From Planctomycetota bacterium (GTDB lineage: Bacteria > Planctomycetota > Planctomycetia > Pirellulales > PLA5), in assembly GCA_003576845.1 (NCBI GenBank), contig QEVJ01000003.1:1-64000 (forward strand): a stretch of 64,000 nucleotides of DNA, written 5' to 3'. Within the stretch, counting starts at the first letter, position 1; the number at the start of each line of letters is the position of its first letter. The notes beneath the pieces are model-generated. The model did not search any database. It was not told the origin of the DNA and worked only from the letters and a program-made list of their open reading frames with translations. The translations under genes and the position numbers were made by a program. This document shows positions 16,842 to 27,800 of this stretch, piece after piece.

Positions 16842-17897
16842 GTGGGTGGAACGAAAACGAACGAGTTTCAGGTCGTGCTGACGGCCGATTTCTTTCGGGC
16901 GGATGGTTCGCCGCGGTATCGCGACCTGGGGCTAAGCTTATTCGACGAGACGCCGGAGATTACCTGTCGGCCTCTGGCCGAACATCGAGCGGAACTGGGC
17001 GCGGACCAGCTTTGCGGGGCGAATGGCGTCATTGTGCTTACGCCGCGCGTGACTGCCGCGAGCGTTGGCCACGCGGACGACCTGCTGGCCATCGGGCGGT
17101 TTGGCGTCGGATACGATTCGGTCGACGTGGCTTCGTGCACGGCGGCGGACGTGCTCGTGTTCATCTCGGCGGGGGCGGTCGATCGCTCCGTCGCCGAAGC
17201 CACCGTGGGCTGGATGCTCGCGTTGACGCATCACGTGCGCGTGAAAGATCGGCTCGTGCGAACGGGCCAGTGGGACGAACGGTCGTCCTACATGGGGTGC
17301 GAACTTCGCGACCGAACGCTCGGCGTCGTCGGCTTGGGCGGAATCGGGCGGGCGCTCGTGCGACTTCTCTCCGGTTTCGGTATGAAGCCGCCGATTGCGT
17401 TCGATCCGTTCGTCGAGCCGGCCGCCGCGACGGCTTGCGGCGTGAAGCTCGTTTCGCTCGACGAACTGATGGCGAGCGCGGATTTCGTGTCGATTCATTG
17501 CCCGCTCAACGACCGGACGCGCAACCTGATCCGCGCTCCGCAAATCGCGCAGATGAAGCCGGGCGCATACCTTTTGAACACGGCTCGCGGCGGGATCGTC
17601 GACGAGGACGCGTTGTACGCGGCACTCGCGGAACGAAGGATCGCGGGAGCGGCCCTCGATTGCTTCGCCGAGGAGCCGGTCGTGAAGCCGCATCGCTTTG
17701 GCGAACTCGACAACGTGCTGCTCGCCCCGCATTCGATCGCCTGGACGGACGAACTGTTCCGCGACATCGGCCGTACGACGTGCCAGGGAATGATCGCTCT
17801 GGCGCGGGGGCAGCGGCCGCGGGGCGTCGTAAATCCCGACGTATTCGATCGCCCGACGTTTCAGGCGAAGTGGGCGCGGCTTCGCTGCGCCGATTGA
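16842..17897 (+). CDS. D-isomer-specific 2-hydroxyacid dehydrogenase
   Basis: About 351 residues with the family's NAD-binding motif GVVGLGGIGRAL at about residue 165, the signature NTARGGIVDEDAL, catalytic Arg in the NTARGG loop and the His-containing APHSIAWT near the C-terminus. It would reduce a 2-keto acid or oxidise a D-2-hydroxyacid with NAD(P). It starts 13 bases after the aldolase fusion, so an operon is likely; reduction of pyruvate or of a 2-keto sugar acid would fit. GTG at 16842 has a GGAG site 8 bases upstream and is preferred over GTG 16833, which lies inside that site. Confidence 0.86.
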   Translation: MGGTKTNEFQVVLTADFFRADGSPRYRDLGLSLFDETPEITCRPLAEHRAELGADQLCGANGVIVLTPRVTAASVGHADDLLAIGRFGVGYDSVDVASCTAADVLVFISAGAVDRSVAEATVGWMLALTHHVRVKDRLVRTGQWDERSSYMGCELRDRTLGVVGLGGIGRALVRLLSGFGMKPPIAFDPFVEPAAATACGVKLVSLDELMASADFVSIHCPLNDRTRNLIRAPQIAQMKPGAYLLNTARGGIVDEDALYAALAERRIAGAALDCFAEEPVVKPHRFGELDNVLLAPHSIAWTDELFRDIGRTTCQGMIALARGQRPRGVVNPDVFDRPTFQAKWARLRCAD

Positions 17898-17929
17898 AGG
17901 AACTCTTTTCGCACGCCAGGCAAACCGGC

Positions 17930-18805
17930 ATGACGACCTATCCCCTCTCGCCCGAGCAAGTTCGGCATTATCGGATCGAAGGCTACGTCGTGGCCGAATC
18001 GGTCTTCGGCCGCGAGGATCTTGCGACGATCGACCAGACGATCCGCGAGCTGACGGATCGCGCGCTCGGCGGCGAAGACATGAGCAAGATCCTCGAACTC
18101 GAGCCCGAGCCGCTCGACGGCCGGCGCGTGCCGCGGCGGATTTTCAATCCCTACGATCAGCATCCGGCGTTTCGCGCGCTGGCCGAAGATCCGCGACTGC
18201 TCGACCGGATCGAAACGCTGATCGGTCCGGACTTCAATCTTCAGCACAGCAAGCTCAACATGAAGCCGGCCAAGGTCGGGTCGGTCGTCGACTGGCACCA
18301 GGATCTCGCGTACTTTCCGCACACGAACGACGATCTCGTCACGACGCTCATTTACCTCGACGACGCGACGGAAGAGAACGGGTGTCTGCAAGTCCTGCCG
18401 CGGCATCAGCATCACTTCTTCGACCACACCGGGCCGGACGGTAAATTCGCCGGGATGATCCGCGAAGACTTGAGCGACGGGCGATTCGGCAAGCCGGTGT
18501 CGCTGGCCGCGCCGGCGGGAAGCGCGATCTTCATGCACTGCATTACACCGCATGCTTCGCTGCCGAATCGATCGAGCCGGCCGCGCCGCACGCTGATTTA
18601 CGAATACCGCGCGGCCGATGCGTATCCGATTTACTACGGCGAAATGACGGCGATCGCGGAAGCGAAGCAGCGGCCGATCCGCGGGCGGCCGGCTCCGTTC
18701 GCCCGGTTCGGCGGTCCGCCGCCGCTGATTCCCAACGTCGGCAAGTATGCGTCGCTTTATGAACTTCAGGCCCAGACCAAGACCAAGCTCGCGGCAACGA
18801 GTTGA
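17930..18805 (+). CDS. phytanoyl-CoA dioxygenase (PhyH) family protein
   Basis: The 291-residue protein is a non-haem Fe(II)/2-oxoglutarate oxygenase of the PhyH family. The HxD metal motif appears as WHQDLAYFPHTN near residue 122, the distal His in FMHCITPHAS near residue 204 and the 2-oxoglutarate-binding Arg in the following SRPRRTLIYEY. Such enzymes hydroxylate small molecules, often not fatty acyl-CoA at all. The start codon ATG 17930 lies 32 bases after the dehydrogenase stop; the open frame continues far upstream but overlaps that gene. Its place in a sugar-acid operon suggests oxidative attack on a modified sugar or an aglycone. The substrate is unknown. Confidence 0.85.
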   Translation: MTTYPLSPEQVRHYRIEGYVVAESVFGREDLATIDQTIRELTDRALGGEDMSKILELEPEPLDGRRVPRRIFNPYDQHPAFRALAEDPRLLDRIETLIGPDFNLQHSKLNMKPAKVGSVVDWHQDLAYFPHTNDDLVTTLIYLDDATEENGCLQVLPRHQHHFFDHTGPDGKFAGMIREDLSDGRFGKPVSLAAPAGSAIFMHCITPHASLPNRSSRPRRTLIYEYRAADAYPIYYGEMTAIAEAKQRPIRGRPAPFARFGGPPPLIPNVGKYASLYELQAQTKTKLAATS

Positions 18806-18879
18806 ATCGCCGACCCATTCCGCAATCCTCAATCCTCGTTGTGGGCCGGTCTCCCGACCGTGCCACGGGTTGACTTCAC

Positions 18880-19689
18880 ATGTCAGGTAAACTCTCCGGC
18901 AAGGTCGCGTGGATCTCCGGCGGCGCTTCGGGCATGGGCGAAGCGACGGCGAGTCTGTTCGCCGACGAGGGCGCCGCGGTGGCGATCGTCGATATTCAAC
19001 GCGAACTCGGCGAAACGCTGACCCGGCGGATTAATGATCGCGGCGGCCGAGCCACGTTCATCGAGTGCGACGTGCAACGCGAGCAGCAGGTCGCCCGTTC
19101 GATCGAGGCCACGGTCGCCGCGTTCGGTTCGCCATCGATCGTCGTCAATTGCGCCGGCATCGTTCACGTCAAGCAACTGCACGAATACAGCGAAGCCGAA
19201 TGGGACGAGTTGATGGGCGTGAACGTCAAGTCGATCTTCTTCTCGATCAAACACGGCCTCGCCCATCTGACGAAGCAGCCGCGCAGCTACATGGTCAACA
19301 TCGGTTCGATCGGCAGTTTCATCGGCCAGGCGAATACGCCGGCGTACACGACGTCGAAGGGGGCCGTGCTGCAATTGAGCCGTTCGATCGCCCTCGATTA
19401 CGCGGCGCTGGGCCTGCGGTGCAATTGCGTCTGTCCGGGGATTACCGATACGCCGATGTTGCGCTATCACATGAGCAAGGCCTCCGATCCCGCGGGCGCA
19501 CTCGCCGAACGGCTGCGCCGCGTCCCGATGGGAACCGCGCTGTCGTCCCACGACGTCGCCAAGGCCATGTTGTATCTGTCGTGCGAAGATTCGTCGGGCG
19601 TGACGGGCGCGTCGCTCGTGATCGACGGCGGATATCTTGCGGCGGCCGAGTGGCAAAGCCCGCCCCGCACCGCGTTCATGGACCCTTGA
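18880..19689 (+). CDS. short-chain dehydrogenase/reductase
   Basis: The 269-residue SDR has TGxxxGxG as ISGGASGMGEA, NCAG, catalytic Ser in NIGSIGSF and YxxxK as YTTSKGA, and ends in the usual GASLVIDGGY. An acidic Asp after beta-strand 2 (VDIQRE) favours NAD over NADP. It follows the PhyH gene by 74 bases and precedes the epimerase-like gene by 14 bases. It probably oxidises a hydroxyl of the pathway's sugar or sugar-acid intermediate. It is distinct from the minus-strand SDR in the same cluster. Confidence 0.87.
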   Translation: MSGKLSGKVAWISGGASGMGEATASLFADEGAAVAIVDIQRELGETLTRRINDRGGRATFIECDVQREQQVARSIEATVAAFGSPSIVVNCAGIVHVKQLHEYSEAEWDELMGVNVKSIFFSIKHGLAHLTKQPRSYMVNIGSIGSFIGQANTPAYTTSKGAVLQLSRSIALDYAALGLRCNCVCPGITDTPMLRYHMSKASDPAGALAERLRRVPMGTALSSHDVAKAMLYLSCEDSSGVTGASLVIDGGYLAAAEWQSPPRTAFMDP

Positions 19690-19703
19690 TCATCGGAGCG
19701 CCA

Positions 19704-20540
19704 ATGCCTCGCGAACTCGCCTGCGCCGATTTCACGTTTCCGCTCTTGGACCACGACCGCGTGCTCGATCTGATCGCGCTGTTGGAATTTCCAGCCGTCG
19801 ACATCGGGTTGTTCGAGGATCGCTCGCACCTTTGGCCGTCGCGGGAATTCAAGCAACTCGACAAGCGGGCCGCGCTGCTCAAGAAGAAGCTCGTTGACCG
19901 CGGACTTAAGGCGGCCGACGTGTTCTTGCAGACGGCGGTCGACTTCGTGTCGCTCGCGCCGAACCATCCGGATGCTCGGCGGCGGCGTAAAGCGCGCGAC
20001 GTATTCCTCAAGACGCTCGACTACGCGGCGGGCTGCGGCAGCGGACACGTCTCGGCGCTGCCGGGAGTGCGGTTTGCTGAGGAATCGTTCGCCGATTCGT
20101 TCGGCCGAGCGTGCGACGAACTGGCCTGGCGGTGCGAACAGGCGGCGGCGCGGAAGATCGTCTTCTCGGTCGAGGCCCATACCGGTTCGCTCGTGCCGAA
20201 GCCGAAACCGGCCTTGCGGCTCATCCAGCGCACGCCGGGGTTGACGCTCACGCTCGACTACACGCATTTCACGCGGATCGGCATTCCCGACGCGGAGGTC
20301 GAGCCGCTCGTGGCCCACGCTTCGCACTTTCATACCCGCGGGGCGCGAAAAGGCCGCCTACAAGCCGCGTTCAAGGACAACACGATCGACTACGGCCGTA
20401 TCTGGCGGGTGATGAAAGGGACCGGCTATCGCGGCTACCTTGGCATTGAGTATGTCTGGACCGACTGGGAGCACTGCAATGAAGTGGACAACCTGTCGGA
20501 GACGATTCTGTTTCGCGACTTCTTTCGCGGTCTGAAGTGA
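19704..20540 (+). CDS. sugar phosphate isomerase/epimerase-like TIM-barrel protein
   Basis: The 278-residue protein has the xylose-isomerase-like TIM-barrel (AP endonuclease 2) pattern: strand AVDIGLF near the start, conserved Glu in FSVEAHTGSL, Asp/His in TLDYTHF, His in SHFHTRG and a final Glu in GYLGIEY, which together form a divalent-metal site. Such proteins epimerise or isomerise keto sugars, or have related roles in inositol pathways. It is the last gene of the plus-strand set, 14 bases after the SDR. The start ATG has a GGAG site 6 bases upstream; the frame runs further up only as overlap with the SDR gene. Confidence 0.82.
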   Translation: MPRELACADFTFPLLDHDRVLDLIALLEFPAVDIGLFEDRSHLWPSREFKQLDKRAALLKKKLVDRGLKAADVFLQTAVDFVSLAPNHPDARRRRKARDVFLKTLDYAAGCGSGHVSALPGVRFAEESFADSFGRACDELAWRCEQAAARKIVFSVEAHTGSLVPKPKPALRLIQRTPGLTLTLDYTHFTRIGIPDAEVEPLVAHASHFHTRGARKGRLQAAFKDNTIDYGRIWRVMKGTGYRGYLGIEYVWTDWEHCNEVDNLSETILFRDFFRGLK

Positions 20541-20661
20541 TTTCGCAGTGATGTGCTTGGCGGTCGCGAGCGTCGACTTCGACGCCGGGCCGGAGCAAGC
20601 GGCGTTGGCTGGCTAGCGCTAAAAAAAGAGAAAAATCTGCGAATGCCGGGGCGTGATTTTC

Positions 20662-20691
20662 TTGACATTGCCCCTGGCGGCCAATTAAACT
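20662..20691 (+). promoter_or_regulatory. candidate promoter for the PEP-CTERM gene
   Basis: TTGACA (20662-20667) and TAAACT (20686-20691) are 18 bases apart. It lies about 220 bases before the PEP-CTERM start. The rest of the 20541-20909 gap shows no gene. Confidence 0.42.
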
Positions 20692-20909
20692 ACGCCGCAT
20701 TCTGATCCGCGACTGATTATCAGAGCTTGGAAACCGGCCAGAATCCGACGGCGGCCGGCTGCAAGATTGGGTGTTGGGCGATATGCGATTCGGGCGGGTT
20801 GCGGCGACGTATTTGGGTCGATGGCGACCGGCGACGCGCCGCTAAGAGTTCCGAATGACCTTTTGTTGCGTCCTGTGCGTTGTCTCTTTCACCAAAGAAA
20901 GTGGAGCTA

Positions 20910-21671
20910 ATGATGAGAACGTTCACGAAAATGGCCCTTGGCGTCTGTGTTGCCTTCGCGATGAGCATCGCCACAGCTTCGGGACAGGTCACGATCAATG
21001 TCGACCTCAACGGCGCCACGGGTAGCGGCACGTTCTCCGGCGTCGGCGCCGCGCCCGATGCGGGCACGATTTGGAATGGAGTGTCTCCCGGCGCGGGTTC
21101 GTTTACATCCGCGCCGCTGGTCGATTCGACGGGCGCTGCCACGCCGGTGACGGTTTCGCTCGAAGCGTTCCTTTCGTACGCCGCTAATGAGAGGCCCGCG
21201 GCGTTCGCTACTCCGCTGCTGACGGACTTCGTGTATCAGACAATGCTCGGCCCCAATGGCCCTCCGGGACTATTCGCGATCAACAATCTGACGCCGGGCG
21301 GAACGTACAACTTGTACTTCTACGCGCAAAACGGCGGGTACTCGAACACGGCGACCAGTTTCACGATCGGCGGCGATACGAAAGTCGCGACGAACGTCAA
21401 TCCGTTCGCCGGCGGTCCGCCGAGCTTCATCGAAGATACGAACTACGTCGTATTCTCCGGCGTGACCGCGGACGCGCTCGGAACGATCGTGGGCGAATTC
21501 AATGATGTGGCCGCCGCTAACAATGCGGCGTTCAACGGCCTGCAAATCCAGCAAGCGCCGATTCCCGAGCCGGCAAGCATCGCCAGCGCGATCGTTGGCG
21601 GCGGCATGTTGCTCGTGGGCGGAATGTATCGTCGACGCCGCGCGTCCGGCGTGTCGCGGCAAGAAGGCTAG
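20910..21671 (+). CDS. PEP-CTERM sorting domain protein
   Basis: The 253-residue exported protein has an N-terminal signal peptide (MALGVCVAFAMSIATASGQ) and a C-terminal PEP-CTERM signal: PEPAS, a hydrophobic run IASAIVGGGMLLVGG and a basic end MYRRRR. Such tails are recognised by an exosortase, processed, and tie the protein to exopolysaccharide-related surface export; no exosortase gene is in this window. The middle is Gly/Thr/Asn-rich with beta-sandwich character (GTYNLYFYAQNGG). Function is unknown, likely a surface or matrix protein. ATG 20910 or 20913 follows GTGGAG; an upstream in-frame TTG is ignored. Confidence 0.83.
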   Translation: MMRTFTKMALGVCVAFAMSIATASGQVTINVDLNGATGSGTFSGVGAAPDAGTIWNGVSPGAGSFTSAPLVDSTGAATPVTVSLEAFLSYAANERPAAFATPLLTDFVYQTMLGPNGPPGLFAINNLTPGGTYNLYFYAQNGGYSNTATSFTIGGDTKVATNVNPFAGGPPSFIEDTNYVVFSGVTADALGTIVGEFNDVAAANNAAFNGLQIQQAPIPEPASIASAIVGGGMLLVGGMYRRRRASGVSRQEG

Positions 21672-21813
21672 CGGATTGGCGGGCCGGAGCGATGCTCCGC
21701 GACCGCGAGGGCAATAATGGACTTATACAGGCAGGAGAGACAATCGCGTCGCGTCAGCCTACGGCAATTCGCCGTGGGCTGACCGTCGCGCGGGCCGACG
21801 CCGACGATTGAGC

Positions 21814-21854
21814 TGTAGGAGGCGATTATTCGGCGAGAGGATTCGCCTCCTACA
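21814..21854. repeat. dispersed palindromic repeat, copy 1 (short form)
   Basis: This 41-base copy begins TGTAGGAGGCGA and ends GATTCGCCTCCTACA, forming an inverted repeat. It lacks the long centre of the other four copies. It is in the 215-base gap between the PEP-CTERM and CotH genes, which also holds two small hairpins near 21690 and 21762. Confidence 0.8.
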
Positions 21855-21886
21855 AACCGGACTCCTCCTTGGCGAAACGTTCAATT

Positions 21887-24800
21887 ATGGAATGCTCCCG
21901 CACCGCGCCCAAGTCGGCATCGCGACGCCTGTCGCTGGAATTCCTGGAGCCGCGCTGGACTCTCGACGGCGTCGTGGCCTTCAACGAGATTCATTACCAT
22001 CCCGCCGGCGCGGGCGGAAGCGAAGAGTTTATCGAGCTGCACAACCAGATGACGATCAACATGGACGTCTCCGGTTGGCGGCTGGCAGGCGGCGTGAACT
22101 TCGAGATTCCCGAGGGCACGGTGATTCCCGGCCGAGGATTTCTGGTCATCGCCCAGAATCCCGCCGAGCTTCAAGCGGCAACGGGCATTGCCGGCGCGCT
22201 CGGACCCTGGACCGGTAGTCTCGACAACAGCGCCGAAGGAGTCCGCCTGCTCGACAACTCGGATCGCGTCGTCAATGAAATGGAATACCGCGACGACGCG
22301 CCTTGGCCCATCGGACCGGATGGCTCCGGCGCCACGCTTGCCAAGCGAAGCCGCGACCTGGCCAGCGAATTTCCGGAAAACTGGACGACCAGCGCGCAGC
22401 TTTGGGGTACTCCGGGCGCGGCGAACTTTCCCGAACAAAACGTCGAACCGATCACCACGACGATCGTTCCCGAGGACGCCATTTGGCGCTACGACGACAC
22501 GGGCACGGACCGGCAGACGGCGTGGCGTCAGCCGGGCTACGACGACGATGCTTGGAGTTTCGGACCGGGTTCGTTTTTCGCCGGCTCGACGATCAGTCCG
22601 ATGGACGTGAGCGGCCTGGCGCTGTGGCTCGACGCGGATGCTACTCACGTCGTGAAGGACGGCTCGAACCGCGTTTCGGCATGGAACGATCTGACGGGTA
22701 CGGCCAACAACACGGTCGCCCAAAACGTCGCTCAGAGCAACGCCGCCCTCCAACCGACGTGGATTGCCAGCGCCATCGGCGACCGACCGGCCGTGCGATT
22801 CGACGGCATCGACGATCTGCTCAACAACACCGTCGACAACCTGCTCACGCCGGGCATGGACCGCACGATCATCGTCGTCGGCGACGCGAACGACGCGGGC
22901 GACGGCGGATCGCTCGTGACGCTCCGCCGCACGGGCGCGGTTTTCAATGCCCAGATCGCCGGCACGACGACCTACGTCTACACCGACGGCCAGGTCCTCA
23001 ACATCACCGCGCCGAACCTGTTGCCGACGATTCGCAGCCCGTTCGCGTCGGTCCACCGCGTCTCGGGCGGCGTGCTGACCGTCGACATCAACGGCGAGAC
23101 CAAAGCGTCGGGCACGATCCAACGGCCGGAAAACGGCCTTACCGGGTTTACGATCGGCAACCGTGAAGACCACCCGTCGCAGCGGTGGAACGGCGACATC
23201 GCCGAGGTCTTGATCTACAACCGCAATCTTTCGGCGGCCGAACTCGGGCAGATCAATACCTACCTCAACGAGAAATACAGCCTCGCCGGCACGAAGACGC
23301 AACTCGCGCTCGGACCGACGACCGATTATTTCCGGCACGAATTCCAATTCAACGGCGACCCGGCGCTCGCGGAGTTGAGGATTCTCGCCGCGGTCGACGA
23401 TGGGGCCGTGTTTTATCTCAACGGGCAAGAGATTCACCGGCAGAACATGCCGGCGGGCGCGGTGAACTACGACACGTTCGCCAGCAGCACCGTCGGCCAG
23501 CCCCAATTCGGTCCGCCGATTGCCGTGCCGGCCGGCATCTTGCAAACGGGCAAGAACGTGCTCGCCGTCGAAGTCCATCAGGCGACGGCCGCCGACCCCG
23601 ACATGGGCTTCGAAATTTCGATGACGGTCACGATTTCGCCGCCGACGGCGGATGCCGCGCGGAAGCTGGTCATCAACGAAATCGCGTCCGCTACCGATCC
23701 GCAGTTCTTCGTGGAATTGTCCAACGACGGCGGCCAACCGATCGCCTTGGGAGGTTACCAAATCGTTTCGTCGGGTGATGGCGCGCCGGCCTATGCGCTG
23801 CCGAGCCAAATGTTGGCCGCCGGGGCCCAATTGGCAATTACCGGTGCGGAGCTCGGATTCGTCCCCGCCGAAGGCGATCGGCTGTTTCTCGTCCATCCCG
23901 GCCAGTCGCTCGTCGCCGACGCGGCGATCGTGAAGAACCGCCTACGCGGACGTTCGGCCGAACACGACGGCGAATGGTTGTATCCTAGCTCGGCGACGCC
24001 CGGCGCTGCCAATCAATTTTCCTTCCGCGACGAGATCGTGATCAACGAGATCATGTATCACCATCGGCCGAAGGCGGCCACGCCCGGGACCCCCGCCACG
24101 TATGAAACCACGACGCTGATTCCGTTCGGCGCCGATTGGAAGTACAACCGGCAAGGCGGCGCATACCTCGGCCCGAATTGGCATCAGACGAACTACGCGG
24201 TCGACGGCACGATCTGGCGCTCGGGTCAGGGGCCGATCGGCTTGGAAGCGCCGGGCGTACTGCCGGTTCCCATTGCAACCACGTTGCCCAGCTACACGGC
24301 CTCGACGCGGACCTACTATTTCCAAAAGGAATTTGCGTTTGCCGGAACGTCCGCCGGCGCCGTCGTGCAACTGCGGCACCTCATCGACGACGGCGCCGTG
24401 TTCTATCTCAACGGCGCGGAGATTCCGGGCACGCGGTTCATGATCGCCCCCGGCACGCTCACGGACACGACGCTGGCGTCGCCGGGCATCGACAATGCCA
24501 CGATCATCGCCGTCGACATTCCGGCGAACCTGTTCAATATCGGTTCCAACATCTTGAGCGTCGAGGTGCGCCAGAACAGCGCGATCAGCTCGGACATCGT
24601 GTTCGGCCTGGAACTGGTCGCACAGCAAGAGACGGCGCCCGCGATTCCGGGCGAGCCGTTCGAAGAGAACTCCGAGGAATGGATCGAACTGTTCAATCGC
24701 TCGGCGGCGGCGGTCGACATATCGGGTTGGCGCTTGGACGACGCGATCGGCTACACGTTCGAGACGAACACGATCCTCGGACCGGGCGAGTATCTCGTCG

Positions 24801-27800
24801 TGGCGGCGGACGCGGCGACGTTGGCGGCCCGATATCCGACGATCCGGATCGCGGGGAGCTATTCCGGCTCGCTTGCCAATTCCAACGAGCGGATCGTGCT
24901 GCGCGACGCCGCCGGGAATCCAGCCGACGAAGTGCCTTACTACGACGACGGCGCCTGGCCCGAAGCGGCCGACGGCCAGGGATCGAGTCTCGAACTTCGC
25001 GATCCCGATGCCGACAATTCGCGGGGCGAATCGTGGGCGGCGAGCGACGAGACGGCCCGCGGCGCGTGGCAGACGATGACCTACACGGGCGTCGCGCAAC
25101 CCAGCGCGGTCGGTCCGGATGGTCAATGGAACGAATTCGTCCTCGGCTTGCTGGACGAGGGAGAGGTTCTGCTCGACGACCTGCACGTCGTTCAGAGTCC
25201 CAACGGCGCGGCAATCGAATTGCTGCAAAACGGCACGTTCGAGAACGACGTCCTAGGCAGTAACCCGGCGTCGTGGCGCGTACTCGGTACGCACGGCAGT
25301 CACGGCCAAAGCCGTGTCGTGGTCGATCCCGACGACCCGACCAATCACGTGCTGCGGCTCGTGGCCACCGGGCCGTCCGAGCAGATGATGAATCACGCCG
25401 AAACCACGCTCAAGAACGGGGCAAACTTCATCGCCATTCAGAACGGCACGGAATACCGGATTTCGTTTCGCGCGAAGCCGATCTCGGGCTTGGCGCAGGT
25501 CAACACGCGGCTGTACTTCAACCGTCTCGCGCAAACGAACGTGCTGTCGTTGTCGGAAGACGTGGGAACGCCGGGCACGGTCAATTCGAGGTACGTGGCG
25601 AACGCGGGACCGACGTATCGCGATCTCGTTCACGCGCCGGCGGTCCCCCAGCCCGGCGAGAATGTGATCGTGTCCGTCGCGGCGAGCGATCCGGACGGCG
25701 TCGCCGGTGCGACGCTTTGGTACTCAGTTGCCGGGGGCGCATGGAACAGCGTGGCGATGACGCAGTCCGGCGGGTTTTACCGCGGGACCATTCCGGGACA
25801 AACCGCAAACAGCGTCGTGCAGTTTTACGTGGCCGCCGTGGACGGACTCGGCGCTTCGTCGACGTATCCCGCGGCCGGTCCGCAGTCGCGGGCACTCGTG
25901 CGGTTCGACGACGGGCTGCCCAACAGTAGTCCGCTCGACGAATTCCGGATGATCATGACCGCGGCCGACGCGACGTTCTTGCACCAGCCCACCAATGCGC
26001 TAAGTAACGATTTGCTAGGCGCCACCGTCGTGTACCGCGGCGAGGTGTTCTACGATGTCGGCGTGCGGCTCCGCGGAAGCGGCAACGGTCGCGGCCAGGA
26101 CGTGAGGTACGGCTACAATCTGCGGTTTCAGCCCGACAAGCTGTTTCGCGGCGTCTACGACGGAGTGGCGGTCGATCGCTCTTCGCCGTTCGACGTCAGT
26201 TCGCGCGAACTGCTCGTGAAGTATGCCGCAAATCTTGCCGGCCACATTCCCGGAACGTACGACGATCTCATCCGGTTCGTCGCGCCCCGATCGCAACAAA
26301 ACGGCGACGCGACGCTGATGCTGGACCGGTACGACGATAACTATCTCGATACGCTGCTCGACGACGGCAGCGACGGGACGCTTTTCGAACTCGAAGCCGT
26401 TTATTACCCGCGCGGCACGGTCGATGGGAACATCGAAAGCCTGAAAGTGCCGTACCCCGCCTCATCGGGCGTGGTCGGCATCGGCAGTCTCAGCGACATG
26501 GGCGACGACAAGGAGCGCTATCGCCACACGTACCTGATCCACAACAACCGCGATCGCGACGATTACACGCGGATCATCCAAATGGCCAAGACGTTCGGTC
26601 TCAGCGGCCAGGCGTTGCTCACGGCCCTTCCCGACATCATCGACGTCGATTCGTTCCTCCGCGTGTACGCCCTGGAAAACCTGTTCGGCATGGAGGACAC
26701 CTACGTCACCGGCGGGCTGCTGCACAACGTAGCGTTTTTCGTGCGTCCCGAAGACGGCCGCGTGATGATGTTCCCGTTCGACGTGGATTACGCGTTCGCC
26801 AAGTCGACGACCGGGCCGTTGGTACAAAACGGCGACTTGCAGGAGATGATGGCCGTTCCGGCATACGCGCACGCCTATTACGGACACCTGCACGACATCA
26901 TCACGAAGTCCTTCAATTCGGCCTACGTCAGCACGTGGGTCGCCTATTTCGATAGCCTGCTTGCAGAGAGCTTCGCGGGATTCGGGAGCTACATCAATGC
27001 CAGGTCGAGTTCCGTCTCGTCGCAACTGAACAGCGCCGTGCCGAACGTCGCGTTCAATATCACGACGCCCGATTCGACCGTGAACAGCGCCGTGGCGACG
27101 ATCGCCGGGACGGGTTGGATCAACGTCCGCGAGATTCGCAGGGCGGGCGATCCGAGTCCGCTGCCGATTACGTGGAACACCGTGACCGGTTGGAGCGTGA
27201 CCGTGCCGGTCGAGTTTGGCCCGCATCCCGTGACGCTCGAAGCCTACGGTTTTCAAGGCAAGCTCATCGCTAGCGACACGGTGACGATCGACAGCACCAT
27301 GTCGAGCCGGCCGCTGCAAGATTTCTTGCGGGTGAGCGAGTTGATGTATCATCCGGCCGATCCGTCTCCGGCGGAGCTGGCGGCGGGATTCGGCGACGCC
27401 GATGACTTTGAGTTTTTGGAGCTGATCAACACGAGCACCACGGCGACGCTCGATTTGAGCGGGGTCGAATTCATCCAGGGCATTACTTTCGACTTTGCCG
27501 CGGCCGCCGTCTCGTCGGTCGCGCCGGGACAACGGCTCGTGATCGTCGAGGACGCCGAAGCATTCGCATTCCGCTATCCCGGCGTTTCCATCGCCGGGCA
27601 GTATTCGGGCCGCCTCGACAATGCCGGCGAGACGTTGACGATCGCGGATGGCGACTCGGCCGTCGTTCAGACGTTCACGTACGACGACACGGGCGAGAGC
27701 TGGCATCCCACGACGGACGGCCTCGGGTATTCCTTGACAATTCGCAATCCGCTCGGCCCGCCAAGCAGTTGGAGCGACGGCGCCGCGTGGAAGCCCAGCG

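Noticed and set aside
17012-17929. Long N-terminal extension of the PhyH gene
   Set aside because: It overlaps the dehydrogenase gene in another frame and is Arg-rich; the PhyH domain begins at 17930.
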